Shown: positions 8,695 to 17,637 of the stretch, one piece after another
Numbering within the stretch: position 1 is the first letter of the stretch
Layout of the letters: every line of letters starts with the position of its first letter
From: Lachnospiraceae bacterium
GTDB taxonomy: Bacteria; Bacillota; Clostridia; Lachnospirales; Lachnospiraceae
DNA: 64,000 bases
Assembly: GCA_003507655.1 (NCBI GenBank)
Contig: DNUZ01000007.1
Location: forward strand, 29,299-93,298
Direction of reading: 5' to 3'
Notes under the pieces: model-generated
What the model saw: the letters and a program-made list of their open reading frames with translations, nothing else
What the model was told of the DNA's origin: nothing
The model's database searches: none
Made by a program: the position numbers and the translations under genes

Positions 8695-8732
8695 AAAATG
8701 CACAACAAATTGTACTTGGATTTGTGCATTTT
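8695..8732. repeat. AT-rich inverted repeat between htpG and the hydrogenase operon
   Basis: AAAATGCACAA (8695-8705) and TTGTGCATTTT (8722-8732) are perfect 11-bp arms around 16 nt. It lies in an A-rich stretch (8562-8780) holding no gene, between two outward-facing promoters, so there is no transcript to terminate. It could be an operator or a DNA structure element; role unknown. Confidence 0.5.
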
Positions 8733-8785
8733 AGAAAAAATGCATAGAAAACGTAAAGATTATTGAGAAAAATTGTTCATTTTCA

Positions 8786-8814
8786 TTGCGTTAATATTTT
8801 AACGATGATATAAT
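8786..8814 (+). promoter_or_regulatory. Hydrogenase operon promoter with Rex-like operator
   Basis: A perfect -10 TATAAT (8809-8814) lies 17 bp after a weak -35 (TTGCGT, 8786-8791). Over the -35/spacer sits GTTAA-TATT-TTAAC (8790-8803), the core of the Rex operator (TTGTTAA-N4-TTAACAA). Rex is the NADH/NAD+-sensing repressor that controls fermentation and hydrogenase genes in Firmicutes. A bound protein would block RNA polymerase. Operator assignment is inference from the match and the gene controlled. Confidence 0.72.
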
Positions 8815-8835
8815 AAATTAAAATGAGTTAACATG

Positions 8836-8871
8836 TCTATATGCCACGCTGCGCGGGCAAGAAATAAGGAG
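8836..8871 (+). repeat. 36-nt leader repeat, copy 1
   Basis: Exact copy of 8885-8920 (period 49). It contains a GC-rich hairpin (TGCC-A-CGC / GCG-GGCA with a bulged A) and ends in AATAAGGAG, a ribosome-binding sequence not followed by a plausible gene start. An ATG at 8841 opens an 8-codon frame, MPRCAGKK. Confidence 0.95.
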
Positions 8872-8884
8872 CACCCACAGGGCA

Positions 8885-8920
8885 TCTATATGCCACGCTG
8901 CGCGGGCAAGAAATAAGGAG
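8885..8920 (+). repeat. 36-nt leader repeat, copy 2, supplying the hydC ribosome site
   Basis: Identical to 8836-8871. Its terminal AAGGAG plus the following G is the Shine-Dalgarno sequence for the TTG start at 8929. The 8-codon frame starting at 8890 ends in a TAA overlapping that ribosome site. The hairpin just upstream could affect hydC translation. Confidence 0.95.
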
Positions 8921-8928
8921 GATATATA

Positions 8929-9414
8929 TTGAAAAAAGAAGAGAAAAAACAATTGGATGACATCCTGAAGGCTCATGATTACAACAAGACATCCGTCATT
9001 GCGATCATGCAGGATATCCAGAAAATCTATCATTACCTTCCACAGGAGGTACTCACTTACATCGCAGGTGAATTGGGATTGAGTGAAGCAAAAGTGTATG
9101 GTGTAGCAACCTTTTATGAGAATTTTTCCTTAGAGCCAAAGGGAAAATATGTGATTAAGATCTGTGACGGTACCGCCTGTCATGTGCGGAATTCTGCCGC
9201 AATCTTAAATGAGATCCGTTCTGTTTTGGGTGTATCACAGGAGCATCCGACCACAGAGGATATGATGTTTACGGTTGAAACGGTATCCTGTCTGGGAGCC
9301 TGCGGATTAGCACCGGTCTGTACAGTCAATGACAAAGTACATCCGGCAATGACCCCTGAAAAGGCAAGAGCTTTAATAGAAGAATTAAAGGAGGAAGCTG
9401 CAAATGAAAATTAA
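8929..9414 (+). CDS. hydC: Hydrogenase subunit HydC, NuoE-like [2Fe-2S] protein
   Basis: A 161-residue thioredoxin-fold protein of the NuoE family. The four cluster ligands are visible as CDGTACH and SCLGACGLAPVC. It starts with TTG, 7 bases after AAGGAGG; no ATG fits better. It overlaps the NuoF-like gene by 11 bases. With the next two genes it forms the HydABC type of trimeric [FeFe] hydrogenase, which in characterised relatives oxidises NADH and reduced ferredoxin together to make H2. It would act as an electron-transfer subunit in the cytoplasm. Confidence 0.92.
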   Translation: MKKEEKKQLDDILKAHDYNKTSVIAIMQDIQKIYHYLPQEVLTYIAGELGLSEAKVYGVATFYENFSLEPKGKYVIKICDGTACHVRNSAAILNEIRSVLGVSQEHPTTEDMMFTVETVSCLGACGLAPVCTVNDKVHPAMTPEKARALIEELKEEAANEN

Positions 9415-11293
9415 GACAAGACAGGAATTAGAAGCAAAAAGAGCGGAGTACGCAGCTTCTTTAAAGACACAGAAAAAGCAGATCTTAATCTGTGCAGGAA
9501 CCGGATGTGTTGCCGGAGGTTCTTTAAACATCTATGCAAGATTGCAGGAAATTTTAAAAGAACGCGGCATCAAATGTTCTCTGGTATTGGAAAAAGAACC
9601 GCATGAAGAGAGTGTGGGACTGAAAAAGAGTGGATGCCATGGATTTTGTGAAATGGGACCATTGCTTAGAATTGAACCGGCAGGACTTCTTTATATCAAA
9701 GTAAAGGTAGAAGATTGTGAAGAAATTATCGAAGAGAGTATCATCAATGACCGCGTGATTGAGCGTCTGGTATATCATGACCAGGAGGGCAAGGCTTATG
9801 AGAAACAGGAGGAAATCCCATTCTATAAGCAGCAGACCCGTGTGGCATTAGAGGATTGTGGACGTATTAATGCAGAGTCCATCAAAGAATACATAGCAGT
9901 CGGCGGTTACAGTGCCGTAGCAAAAGCACTGTTTGATATGACACCACAGCAGATTGTCGATGAGATTTCCGAAGCATCCTTACGAGGACGTGGAGGCGGC
10001 GGTTTCCCGACCGGAAGAAAATGGGCACAGGTATTAGCACAGGATTCCGAAATTAAATATGTGGTATGTAATGGTGATGAGGGAGATCCGGGAGCATTCA
10101 TGGATCGAAGCATGATGGAGGGAGATCCGCATCGTGTGATTGAAGGAATGCTGATTGCAGGTATTGCAACCGGAGCACATTACGGATATATCTATGTGCG
10201 TGCAGAGTATCCGCTTGCCGTAGAACGTCTTCAGACAGCAATTCAAAAGGCAGAAGAAAAAGGTCTGTTAGGAAAGAATATCTTAAATTCAGGCTTTGAC
10301 TTCGACTTAAAAATCAGTCAGGGTGCCGGAGCATTCGTTTGTGGTGAGGGTTCCGCACTGACAGCTTCCATCGAGGGAAATCGTGGTATGCCGCGTGTAA
10401 AACCGCCTCGTACCGTAGAAAAAGGATTGTTTGAAAAACCAACCGTTTTAAATAACGTAGAGACCTACTGTAACGTTCCGCCAATCATCAATAAAGGAGC
10501 AGCCTGGTATAAGACGATCGGACCGGATAAGAACCATGGAACAAAAGCGTTTGCCTTAACAGGAAACGTTATGAATACAGGATTGATCGAGGTTCCGATG
10601 GGAACACCTCTTCGCAAAGTTATTTTTGATATCGGAGGCGGTGTCAAAGGTGGAGAGTTTAAGGCAGTCCAGATCGGAGGACCATCCGGTGGATGTCTCT
10701 GTATCAATCCGAGTGAAGACCACCTGAATTTACAGTTGGATTTTGACTCCCTGAAAAAAGTAGGAGCCATGATCGGAAGTGGTGGACTTGTTGTTATGAA
10801 CGACAAGAGCTGTATGGTAGAAGTGGCAAGATTCTTCATGAACTTTACACAGAACGAATCCTGTGGAAAATGTATTCCGTGCCGCGAGGGAACCAAGCGT
10901 ATGTTAGAGTTGTTAACCGATATCTGCGAAGGACGCGGAACGATGCAGCATATTACATTATTAGAGGAACTGTCAGAGACCATTTCAGCAACAGCACTCT
11001 GTGGACTTGGAAAGACAGCAGCATCTCCGGTTGTCAGCACAATGAAATACTTCCGTGATGAATATATTGCCCATGTGGTAGATAAGAAGTGTCCGGCAGG
11101 ACAGTGTAAGGCTTTAGTAACCCTTCAGATCGATCCGGAACTTTGTAAAGGATGCTCAAAATGTTCAAGAGTCTGTCCGGTTGGAGCAATTTCCGGCGAG
11201 ATCAAGAAACCGTTTAAGATTGATACCACGAAGTGTATCAAGTGTGGAGCCTGCAAGGAAGGTTGTCCTTTCCATGCAGTAAAAGAAGTATAG
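9404..11293 (+). CDS. hydB: Hydrogenase subunit HydB, NuoF-like NADH/FMN subunit
   Basis: A 629-residue protein. Domains in order: N-terminal [2Fe-2S] thioredoxin-like domain (CAGTGCVAGGS ... CHGFCEMGP), NuoF FMN/NADH domain with GRGGGGFPTGRKW, an SLBB segment, the [4Fe-4S] site SCGKCIPCREGTKRM, and a C-terminal pair of ferredoxin clusters (CKGCSKCSRVCPVG and CIKCGACKEGCPF). This arrangement is that of bifurcating hydrogenases rather than complex I. It overlaps hydC and is followed 11 bases later by hydA. Confidence 0.95.
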   Translation: MKIKTRQELEAKRAEYAASLKTQKKQILICAGTGCVAGGSLNIYARLQEILKERGIKCSLVLEKEPHEESVGLKKSGCHGFCEMGPLLRIEPAGLLYIKVKVEDCEEIIEESIINDRVIERLVYHDQEGKAYEKQEEIPFYKQQTRVALEDCGRINAESIKEYIAVGGYSAVAKALFDMTPQQIVDEISEASLRGRGGGGFPTGRKWAQVLAQDSEIKYVVCNGDEGDPGAFMDRSMMEGDPHRVIEGMLIAGIATGAHYGYIYVRAEYPLAVERLQTAIQKAEEKGLLGKNILNSGFDFDLKISQGAGAFVCGEGSALTASIEGNRGMPRVKPPRTVEKGLFEKPTVLNNVETYCNVPPIINKGAAWYKTIGPDKNHGTKAFALTGNVMNTGLIEVPMGTPLRKVIFDIGGGVKGGEFKAVQIGGPSGGCLCINPSEDHLNLQLDFDSLKKVGAMIGSGGLVVMNDKSCMVEVARFFMNFTQNESCGKCIPCREGTKRMLELLTDICEGRGTMQHITLLEELSETISATALCGLGKTAASPVVSTMKYFRDEYIAHVVDKKCPAGQCKALVTLQIDPELCKGCSKCSRVCPVGAISGEIKKPFKIDTTKCIKCGACKEGCPFHAVKEV

Positions 11294-11304
11294 GAGGGAC
11301 TGGC

Positions 11305-13014
11305 ATGGAAAAATATATGATCATAGACGGAGAACGTGTGTCGTTCACCGATGAAAAAAATATACTTGCGGTAATCCGCAAAGCCGGAATTATTTTACCG
11401 ACATTTTGTTATTACTCAGATTTATCCATCTATGGTGCATGCCGTATGTGTGTCGTAGAAGACAAGTGGGGAGGCATTGTGGCATCCTGTTCTACACCGC
11501 CAAAGCATGAGATGGAGATCTATACGAATACACCACAGCTTTATTATCACAGAAAACGTATCTTAGAGCTGTTATTAGCAGCACATTGCAGAGACTGTAC
11601 AACCTGTGAGAAGAATGGAAAATGTAAACTGCAGGAATTAGCCAAACGTTTCGGAATTCCGGGAGTGCGTTTTGAGAACACCAATCCGATCCGTCCGATC
11701 GACCGTTCTTCAAAAGCGATCGTAAAAGACCCGAATAAATGTATCCTCTGTGGTGACTGTGTCCGTGTCTGCAACGAGATTCAGCATGTCGGAGCGATCG
11801 ATTTTGCAAACCGTGGCTCTAAAATGATCATTTCCACAGCATTCGGACGTGATCTTGCGGATACAAACTGTGTCAACTGTGGACAGTGTGCAGCAGTCTG
11901 TCCGACCGGAGCGATTACGATCAAAAACGATACCCATGACGTATGGGAAGCGATCCATGATCCGAAAAAACGTGTGGTAATGCAGATCGCACCGGCAGTC
12001 CGTGTTGCAATCGGTGAGGCATTCGGTTATGAACCGGGTGAGAATACAATTGGAAAATTAATTGCATCCTTAAGAAAATTAGGTGTAGATGCAATCTTTG
12101 ATACCTCCGTGGGAGCAGACCTTACCATTATGGAAGAGTCTGCGGAGTTAGTAGAGACACTTTCCGAAGAAGGACGGAAATACCCACTCTTTACTTCCTG
12201 TTGTCCGGGCTGGATCCGTTTTGTAGAGACAAAACATCCGCACCTGATGAAATATGTATCTACTTCAAAATCCCCGATGGAGATGTTTGGAGCGGTCATC
12301 AAAGAATATTATAAGAAATTAGACAAAGAAGAAGGAAAAGAGACCGTATCTGTTGCAATCATGCCATGTACGGCAAAGAAATATGAGGCGTCCAGAGAAG
12401 AGTTTGTACGCAACAGCAGACCGGATGTGGATTATGTTCTGACTTCCGAAGAAGTAATTGGAATGTTTAAAGAGATCGGTATCCGCTTTGACCGTTTAGA
12501 GCCGGAAGCATATGATATGCCATTCTCTATCTATTCCGGAGCCGGTGTGATCTTTGGAGCAACCGGTGGTGTGACCGAAGCAGCAGTCAGACGTATCGTA
12601 GCAGACAAGAGTCCGAAAGCATTAAAAGACATTGAGTTCATCGGAACACGAGGAATGGCAGGCACTAAGATCTGTGAATTGGATTTAGGAGAGCGTACCG
12701 TCCGTATCGGCATCGTCAGCGGACTTGGTAATGCAGAGGAGCTGATCAAGAAGATCGAAAGCGGTGAAGAGCATTTTGACTTCGTAGAAGTGATGGCATG
12801 TCCGGGAGGATGTGTTGCCGGAGCAGGTCAGCCGTTTGCCCGTTCTACAGAAAAACGTCTGCGTGCAGAAGGTCTTTACAAAAACGATAAGGCACTTCAG
12901 ATCAAACGAAGTGAGAACAACCCGATCGTGAAGAATCTTTACGATGACTTATTAAAGAACAGAGAGCATGAACTGCTTCATGTTCACTATCCGGGGCATA
13001 AGGCAGATGCATAG
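11305..13014 (+). CDS. hydA: [FeFe] hydrogenase catalytic subunit HydA
   Basis: A 569-residue iron-sulfur enzyme catalysing reversible H2 formation. N-terminal [2Fe-2S] domain (CYYSDLSIYGACRMCVVE), His-Cys3 cluster (HCRDCTTCEKNGKC), two [4Fe-4S] clusters (CILCGDCVRVC, CVNCGQCAAVCPTG), then the H-cluster motifs L1 FTSCCPGW, L2 MPCTAKKYE and L3 MACPGGCVAGAGQP. The frame is open to 11233, but AGGAGG precedes the ATG at 11305. No maturation genes (hydE/F/G) are in the window. A terminator follows. Confidence 0.97.
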   Translation: MEKYMIIDGERVSFTDEKNILAVIRKAGIILPTFCYYSDLSIYGACRMCVVEDKWGGIVASCSTPPKHEMEIYTNTPQLYYHRKRILELLLAAHCRDCTTCEKNGKCKLQELAKRFGIPGVRFENTNPIRPIDRSSKAIVKDPNKCILCGDCVRVCNEIQHVGAIDFANRGSKMIISTAFGRDLADTNCVNCGQCAAVCPTGAITIKNDTHDVWEAIHDPKKRVVMQIAPAVRVAIGEAFGYEPGENTIGKLIASLRKLGVDAIFDTSVGADLTIMEESAELVETLSEEGRKYPLFTSCCPGWIRFVETKHPHLMKYVSTSKSPMEMFGAVIKEYYKKLDKEEGKETVSVAIMPCTAKKYEASREEFVRNSRPDVDYVLTSEEVIGMFKEIGIRFDRLEPEAYDMPFSIYSGAGVIFGATGGVTEAAVRRIVADKSPKALKDIEFIGTRGMAGTKICELDLGERTVRIGIVSGLGNAEELIKKIESGEEHFDFVEVMACPGGCVAGAGQPFARSTEKRLRAEGLYKNDKALQIKRSENNPIVKNLYDDLLKNREHELLHVHYPGHKADA

Positions 13015-13073
13015 GGAGTAGAGGAGACTGCTATAAGGAATATATAGAAGATATACATATATAATATGCAAAA

Positions 13074-13109
13074 AAAAGAATCAGAACTTATTGTTTTGGT
13101 TCTTTTTTT
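13074..13109 (+). terminator. Terminator of the hydrogenase operon
   Basis: AAGAATCAGAAC pairs with GTTTTGGTTCTT (two wobbles) around TTATT, running into a T-tract ending at 13109. Confidence 0.82.
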
Positions 13110-13155
13110 GTGATAAAATCGGACATCATGTAGAAAGAAAAGAGGAGAGATGAAT

Positions 13156-14109
13156 ATGTATTGGATCATACCGTTATTACTTGCATTTTTATGCACACTT
13201 ATAAATCCGTATATTGGATTGGTGGGAATACTCTATATCGGTGAAATCGTTGTATATTGGTTTTTTGATGAAAATGCAGAGAAGGCTGCAGATTTTGCAT
13301 CCGGATATGTAGAAAAGACAGATGCGAAGTATTATGAAGTTTTGAAAAAAGCAGGAAAAGGCTGTTTGAACTTTTGGTGTGGATTAGCAGTCCTGTTCTT
13401 TGTGTTGATGACTGTGATCAGTGTCATTGTAGAGACAGTGGCTTCCGGCACCATGCTTGGCGGACCAACAACCCTGACTCCGTTTCTGATCGGCAGCAAA
13501 GAGAACCGGGCAGCATATGGTGTGGCACTTTTGATGATTTCTATCCTGTTACATATTGTGGCACTGGTTATGATATTTTTGCGAAAAAAATATTTCTTAG
13601 AAAAACCAAAAGATATCAAACCATTAAAGACACTTGTTTTAAAAGAAGAAAATCCGGTAAACAGATTAGAAAATATACGGATTGGGATTGGTGGGATTCC
13701 GGTTGTACTGATATTGGCAGCAGGAGTGTTCGGCATGATGAATGAATATTTTGGATGGCTTTCGTTTTTGCTGCATGCGGCATATCTGATCGGAATCGGA
13801 GTGATGACTGTCGTAATTGGAGGAATATTCCGATTTGCACAGAAAAATGAAACAATGAAAAAAGGAGTGCAGTATTTTGTGAACTATGTCACGGATGGCG
13901 CACCATATTATCATTTCATCATAGGCGGCATGTGGATCGTAACAGCCTTTTTGGTGATCCTTCAGCTTTTGTTGGGACTGGGTTATAAAAATGACATTTT
14001 TATGATGTTTGGATTGCACAGGGGAACCTCAGCCATGGTGATTTCCTGTCTGCTTGAGTTAGCAGCAGCAGTCTGGGTCAGTATGAAAATGTATAAAAAG
14101 AACCAATAA
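13156..14109 (+). CDS. Polytopic membrane protein of unknown function
   Basis: A 317-residue integral membrane protein with about seven or eight hydrophobic helices, starting MYWIIPLLLAFLCTLINPYIG. The start at 13156 is 8 bases from AGGAG; an ATG at 13150 is only 2 bases away. A soluble loop with lysines lies near residues 35-70. I recognise no family or active site. It is a lone gene between the hydrogenase terminator and a bidirectional terminator. Confidence 0.75.
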   Translation: MYWIIPLLLAFLCTLINPYIGLVGILYIGEIVVYWFFDENAEKAADFASGYVEKTDAKYYEVLKKAGKGCLNFWCGLAVLFFVLMTVISVIVETVASGTMLGGPTTLTPFLIGSKENRAAYGVALLMISILLHIVALVMIFLRKKYFLEKPKDIKPLKTLVLKEENPVNRLENIRIGIGGIPVVLILAAGVFGMMNEYFGWLSFLLHAAYLIGIGVMTVVIGGIFRFAQKNETMKKGVQYFVNYVTDGAPYYHFIIGGMWIVTAFLVILQLLLGLGYKNDIFMMFGLHRGTSAMVISCLLELAAAVWVSMKMYKKNQ

Positions 14110-14142
14110 ATTTAACGTAACACGATATTTTCTATAGAGTGA

Positions 14143-14200
14143 AAAACAGCCTGCAGGATCATGACAAAATATGACATCATCATGAATCTGCGGGCTGTTT
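14143..14200. terminator. Bidirectional terminator between membrane gene and pyrI
   Basis: A long imperfect stem pairs AAACAGCCTGCAGGATCATGA with the matching sequence ending GGGCTGTTT. On the minus strand it is followed by TTTTT, so it mainly ends the leftward pyrBI transcript. Confidence 0.8.
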
Positions 14201-14226
14201 GAACCTGTATAGAAATAAATCGAAAA

Positions 14227-14658
14227 TTATTTTAATGAGCGGAATTTTTCCTCACAATATTTGCAACGGTAAACGGCATGTTCTTTGTCCGTTAAAATAA
14301 AAATCTGGTCAAGTTCCTGTTCGATCGAAGTAATGCATCTTGGATTCTTGCAGCGGATGACATTCTTAACCTGTTTTGGAAGGTGGAGTTTTCGTTTTTC
14401 AACGATCGTATCACCTTTGATGATGTTGACGGTAATGTTGTGGTCAATAAATCCTAAGATGTCAAGGTCGAGAGCATCAATGCTGCATTCCACCTTGATA
14501 ATGTCTTTTTTACCCATTTTGCTGCTTCTGGCGTTTTTGATGATCGCAACGGTGCAGTCTAATTTATCCAATCCAAGGTCGTGATAGATTTTCAGACTCA
14601 TGCCTGCCTGAATGTGATCAAGCACAAAACCTTCGCTGATTCCACTGATATTTAACAT
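14227..14658 (-). CDS. pyrI: Aspartate carbamoyltransferase regulatory subunit
   Basis: A 143-residue PyrI protein, the allosteric chain that binds nucleotides and attaches to PyrB trimers through zinc. The N-terminal domain (LNISGISEGFVLDHIQAG) is the effector-binding fold; the C-terminal zinc site has four cysteines (CKNPRC ... CKYCEEKF). It starts after GGAGG and lies 38 bases downstream of pyrB on the same strand. Having PyrI suggests allosteric control of pyrimidine synthesis in this organism. Confidence 0.96.
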   Translation of the reverse strand: MLNISGISEGFVLDHIQAGMSLKIYHDLGLDKLDCTVAIIKNARSSKMGKKDIIKVECSIDALDLDILGFIDHNITVNIIKGDTIVEKRKLHLPKQVKNVIRCKNPRCITSIEQELDQIFILTDKEHAVYRCKYCEEKFRSLK

Positions 14659-14696
14659 ATAGTTGTCCTCCTGTTTGTCGTGTTTTCAACTGTCAT

Positions 14697-15614
14697 TTAT
14701 ACCTGAATTCCAAGCAGAGTCAGAATCAGTGCCATTCGTACATAGACACCATACTGTGCCTGTTTGAAGTAAACAGCACGCGGATCATCGTCTACCTCAA
14801 CGGAAATTTCATTGACACGAGGAAGCGGATGGAGTACTAACATATCCTTTGGAGCCAACTCCATTTTTTTCTTATCTAAAATGTAAAAATCCTTCATGCG
14901 CACATAGTCCTCTTCATTGAAGAAGCGCTCCTTTTGTACGCGTGTCATATAGAGAATGTCCAGTTTGTCCATGGCATCTTCTAAGCGGATGACCTCTTCA
15001 TATGGGATATGATTGCGGTTTAAGACCTCTTCGCGGATATAACTTGGTACTTTTAATTCCTCCGGTGAGATCAATACAAAACGGATGCCCGGATAACGGA
15101 TCAGGGCATTGATCAGAGAGTGAACGGTACGTCCGAACTTTAAATCGCCGCACAAACCGATCGTCAGATTGTCTAATCTGCCTTTTAAACTGTGAATGGT
15201 TAATAAATCGGTAAGAGTTTGTGTAGGATGTTGATGACCGCCGTCTCCGGCATTGATAACTGGAATATTGGAATGAAGAGAAGCAACAAGAGGGGCTCCT
15301 TCTTTTGGATGACGCATCGCACAGATGTCTGCGTAACAGGAAATAATACGGATCGTATCGGAAACGCTTTCGCCTTTTGCTGCTGAACTCGAATCGGCAC
15401 TGGAAAAACCAAGAACACTGCCTCCAAGATTTAACATGGCAGCTTCAAAAGAAAGACGGGTTCTGGTGCTCGGTTCATAAAAACAGGTGGCAAGCTTTTT
15501 TCCATCGCATGCATGTGCATATTTTTTGGGATCTTTTTCGATGTCATTGGCAAGATTTAAAAGCTCATCCAACTCTTCAACGGAAAAATCCAACGGACTC
15601 ATTAAATGTCGCAT
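14697..15614 (-). CDS. pyrB: Aspartate carbamoyltransferase catalytic subunit
   Basis: A 305-residue transferase making N-carbamoyl-aspartate, the committed step of pyrimidine synthesis. The carbamoyl-phosphate motif [15 protein letters not shown], the [16 protein letters not shown] segment and the HPLPRVNEI motif are all present. Normal length. It begins after AGGAGG and has its own promoter upstream at 15642-15670. No upstream PyrR attenuator-like structure was seen in the short leader. Confidence 0.97.
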   Translation of the reverse strand: MRHLMSPLDFSVEELDELLNLANDIEKDPKKYAHACDGKKLATCFYEPSTRTRLSFEAAMLNLGGSVLGFSSADSSSAAKGESVSDTIRIISCYADICAMRHPKEGAPLVASLHSNIPVINAGDGGHQHPTQTLTDLLTIHSLKGRLDNLTIGLCGDLKFGRTVHSLINALIRYPGIRFVLISPEELKVPSYIREEVLNRNHIPYEEVIRLEDAMDKLDILYMTRVQKERFFNEEDYVRMKDFYILDKKKMELAPKDMLVLHPLPRVNEISVEVDDDPRAVYFKQAQYGVYVRMALILTLLGIQV

Positions 15615-15641
15615 AGTGTTCCTCCTTAAGTGATTTTTACT

Positions 15642-15670
15642 ATCATATAATAGTTGTCCGAAATTTTCAA
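15642..15670 (-). promoter_or_regulatory. pyrBI promoter
   Basis: Minus strand: -35 TTGAAA (15670-15665), 17-bp spacer, -10 TATGAT (15647-15642). The -35 overlaps the stop end of the upstream minus-strand gene. Confidence 0.7.
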
Positions 15671-16080
15671 GATTCAGAATCCGAAATACTTAAGATTTTT
15701 TCAAAGATCAATCCTGCCGCTAACCAAAACGGTGCGTAGTCTAAGCGGATGACACTATCGACATTTGCTTTGGCATTGCTATAGTCCCAGGGACACATAT
15801 GATGTTTTTTTAAAAGGGAACCACTGATATATTCGCAGGTGAAAATACCAAGGGTATAGACGCTGCCGCGGTAGAGGACAGGCTTGTCCTCCATCTGATG
15901 ATGCATCGGATGGATCAGTGCAGCGAGTCCGTAAATCGGAAACATCCAGATAGAGGTCTGCCCTTTGAGGCGGAAATCCTTATTAAAAAAGGCGTGAAAC
16001 GAGGTGAAGATGATCTCCATACACCATCCCGTCAGCCCACAGATCAAAAAATTTTTCTTCATAAAAACAGTATGTTCCAT
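15667..16080 (-). CDS. Putative ABC-transporter type membrane protein (CmpB-like)
   Basis: A 137-residue membrane protein with about four hydrophobic helices, resembling the small 'putative ABC transporter permease' family (PF06541) that has motifs like [13 protein letters not shown] and [22 protein letters not shown]. Such proteins occur alone in Firmicutes and are not shown to belong to a real ABC system. No ATPase partner is adjacent. It is divergent from murE; its ribosome site is weak. Confidence 0.72.
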   Translation of the reverse strand: MEHTVFMKKNFLICGLTGWCMEIIFTSFHAFFNKDFRLKGQTSIWMFPIYGLAALIHPMHHQMEDKPVLYRGSVYTLGIFTCEYISGSLLKKHHMCPWDYSNAKANVDSVIRLDYAPFWLAAGLIFEKILSISDSES

Positions 16081-16102
16081 TGTGGAAAGTTTATGCGTGA
16101 AA

Positions 16103-16131
16103 TTGACTTGAGATGCAAAGTCCGTTATTAT
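16103..16131 (+). promoter_or_regulatory. Promoter of the murE-led gene run
   Basis: -35 TTGACT (16103-16108), 17-bp spacer, -10 TATTAT (16126-16131), about 28 bp ahead of murE. Confidence 0.8.
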
Positions 16132-16158
16132 TAGAAAAGATAAAAAAGGAAAAGAGGA

Positions 16159-17634
16159 ATGCTTATGCCAGCTCTGAAAAAATTATTAGAAAGATTAGAT
16201 TATCAATGTGTGCAGGGGAACCCTGACATTGAGATTTCACATTTGATTTATGATTCGAGAAAAGCAGGGAAAGACGATCTGTTTGTCTGCATCAAAGGTA
16301 CGGCAGTGGACGGACACAAGTTTGTTGGGGAAGTGGCACAAAAAGGAGTCGCTGCGATCGTGGTGCAGGAGAACGTAGAAGCACCAGAAGGGGTAACGGT
16401 TATCAAAGTCGAAGATACCCGCTATGCCTTAGCACTTTTATCAGCAGCATATTTTGACCATCCGGCAGAGAAAATGCGTGTTATCGGAGTGACCGGAACC
16501 AAAGGAAAGACGACCACCACCTATATGGTAAAATCCATTTTAGAGAGTGCAGGCTATAAAGTCGGTCTGATCGGTACGATCGAGGCGATCATCGGGGATG
16601 AAGTCATTCCGGCAAGCAACACGACACCGGAGTCCTATATTATACAGGAGTATTTTCATAAAATGGTGGAAACAGGCTGTGACTGCTGTGTCATGGAGGT
16701 ATCCTCTCAGGGACTGATGATGCATCGTACGGCAGGATTTGTATTTGAAATCGGAATATTCACGAATATTGAACCGGATCATATCGGACCAAACGAGCAT
16801 GCATCCTTTGAAGAGTATCTTGCCTGCAAGTCCATGCTGTTCCGCCAGTGTCGTTTAGGAATCGTCAATAAAGATGATGCCCATGTGGAAGAGATCTTAA
16901 AAGGACATACCTGCGAGGTGGAAACCTTTGGATTTTCCAAAGATGCGGATATCCATGCAGTCAATACGAAATTAGTAAAACGTCCGGGATATTTAGGGGT
17001 TGCCTATACCGTAGGGGGACTTTTAAATTTTGATGTAGAGATAGATGTTCCGGGAAAATTCAGTGTATACAATTCCCTGACAGCCATTGCGATCTGTCAT
17101 CACTTTAATGTTTCCGTGGAGGATATGAAAAAGGCGCTTAAAGAGGCAAAGACGCGTGGCAGGATCGAAATGGTAAAAGTTTCCGATGAATTTACATTGA
17201 TGATCGACTATGCACATAATGCGATGAGCCTTGAGAGCCTGTTAAGTACCTTAAAAGAATACGGACCGGAGCGTTTAGTCTGTGTCTTTGGATGCGGCGG
17301 CAACCGTTCCAAACTGCGTCGCTACGAGATGGGTGAGGTATCGGGAAGACTTGCAGACTTTACGATTATCACATCAGATAACCCACGATTTGAGGAACCA
17401 CAGGCGATCATCGATGATATTAAAACAGGAATTGAGAAAACAGATGGAAAATACATTGAGATCATCGACAGAAAAGAAGCCATCCGCTATGCCATTGAGC
17501 ATGGAAAACCGGGAGATGTCATAGTCCTTGCAGGAAAAGGACATGAGGACTATCAGGAGATCAAAGGCGTGAAACATCCGATGGACGAAAGAGTTCTGAT
17601 CGCAGAAGTCTTAAAAGAATTACATGGAGAATAA
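16159..17634 (+). CDS. murE: UDP-MurNAc-tripeptide synthetase
   Basis: A 491-residue Mur ligase adding the third residue of the peptidoglycan stem peptide. The ATP-binding motif GVTGTKGKTTTTYM is clear, followed by EVSSQGL and the C-terminal FGCGGNRSKLRR and SDNPRFEEP. The DNPR motif in the C-terminal domain is that of meso-diaminopimelate-adding enzymes. Two starts are possible (16159 or 16165). It opens a long run of close-packed housekeeping genes; priA starts 3 bases after its stop. Confidence 0.95.
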   Translation: MLMPALKKLLERLDYQCVQGNPDIEISHLIYDSRKAGKDDLFVCIKGTAVDGHKFVGEVAQKGVAAIVVQENVEAPEGVTVIKVEDTRYALALLSAAYFDHPAEKMRVIGVTGTKGKTTTTYMVKSILESAGYKVGLIGTIEAIIGDEVIPASNTTPESYIIQEYFHKMVETGCDCCVMEVSSQGLMMHRTAGFVFEIGIFTNIEPDHIGPNEHASFEEYLACKSMLFRQCRLGIVNKDDAHVEEILKGHTCEVETFGFSKDADIHAVNTKLVKRPGYLGVAYTVGGLLNFDVEIDVPGKFSVYNSLTAIAICHHFNVSVEDMKKALKEAKTRGRIEMVKVSDEFTLMIDYAHNAMSLESLLSTLKEYGPERLVCVFGCGGNRSKLRRYEMGEVSGRLADFTIITSDNPRFEEPQAIIDDIKTGIEKTDGKYIEIIDRKEAIRYAIEHGKPGDVIVLAGKGHEDYQEIKGVKHPMDERVLIAEVLKELHGE

Positions 17635-17637
17635 AAG

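Noticed and set aside
8836-8920. CRISPR array or attachment site for the two 36-nt repeats
   Set aside because: Only two copies, a 13-bp spacer, no cas genes or integrase, and the second copy provides a ribosome site.
8818-9033. 71-codon minus-strand frame across the duplicated leader
   Set aside because: It runs antisense to hydC and the repeats and has no ribosome site.
10465-11040. 191-codon minus-strand frame inside hydB
   Set aside because: Antisense to conserved NuoF sequence with no start signal.
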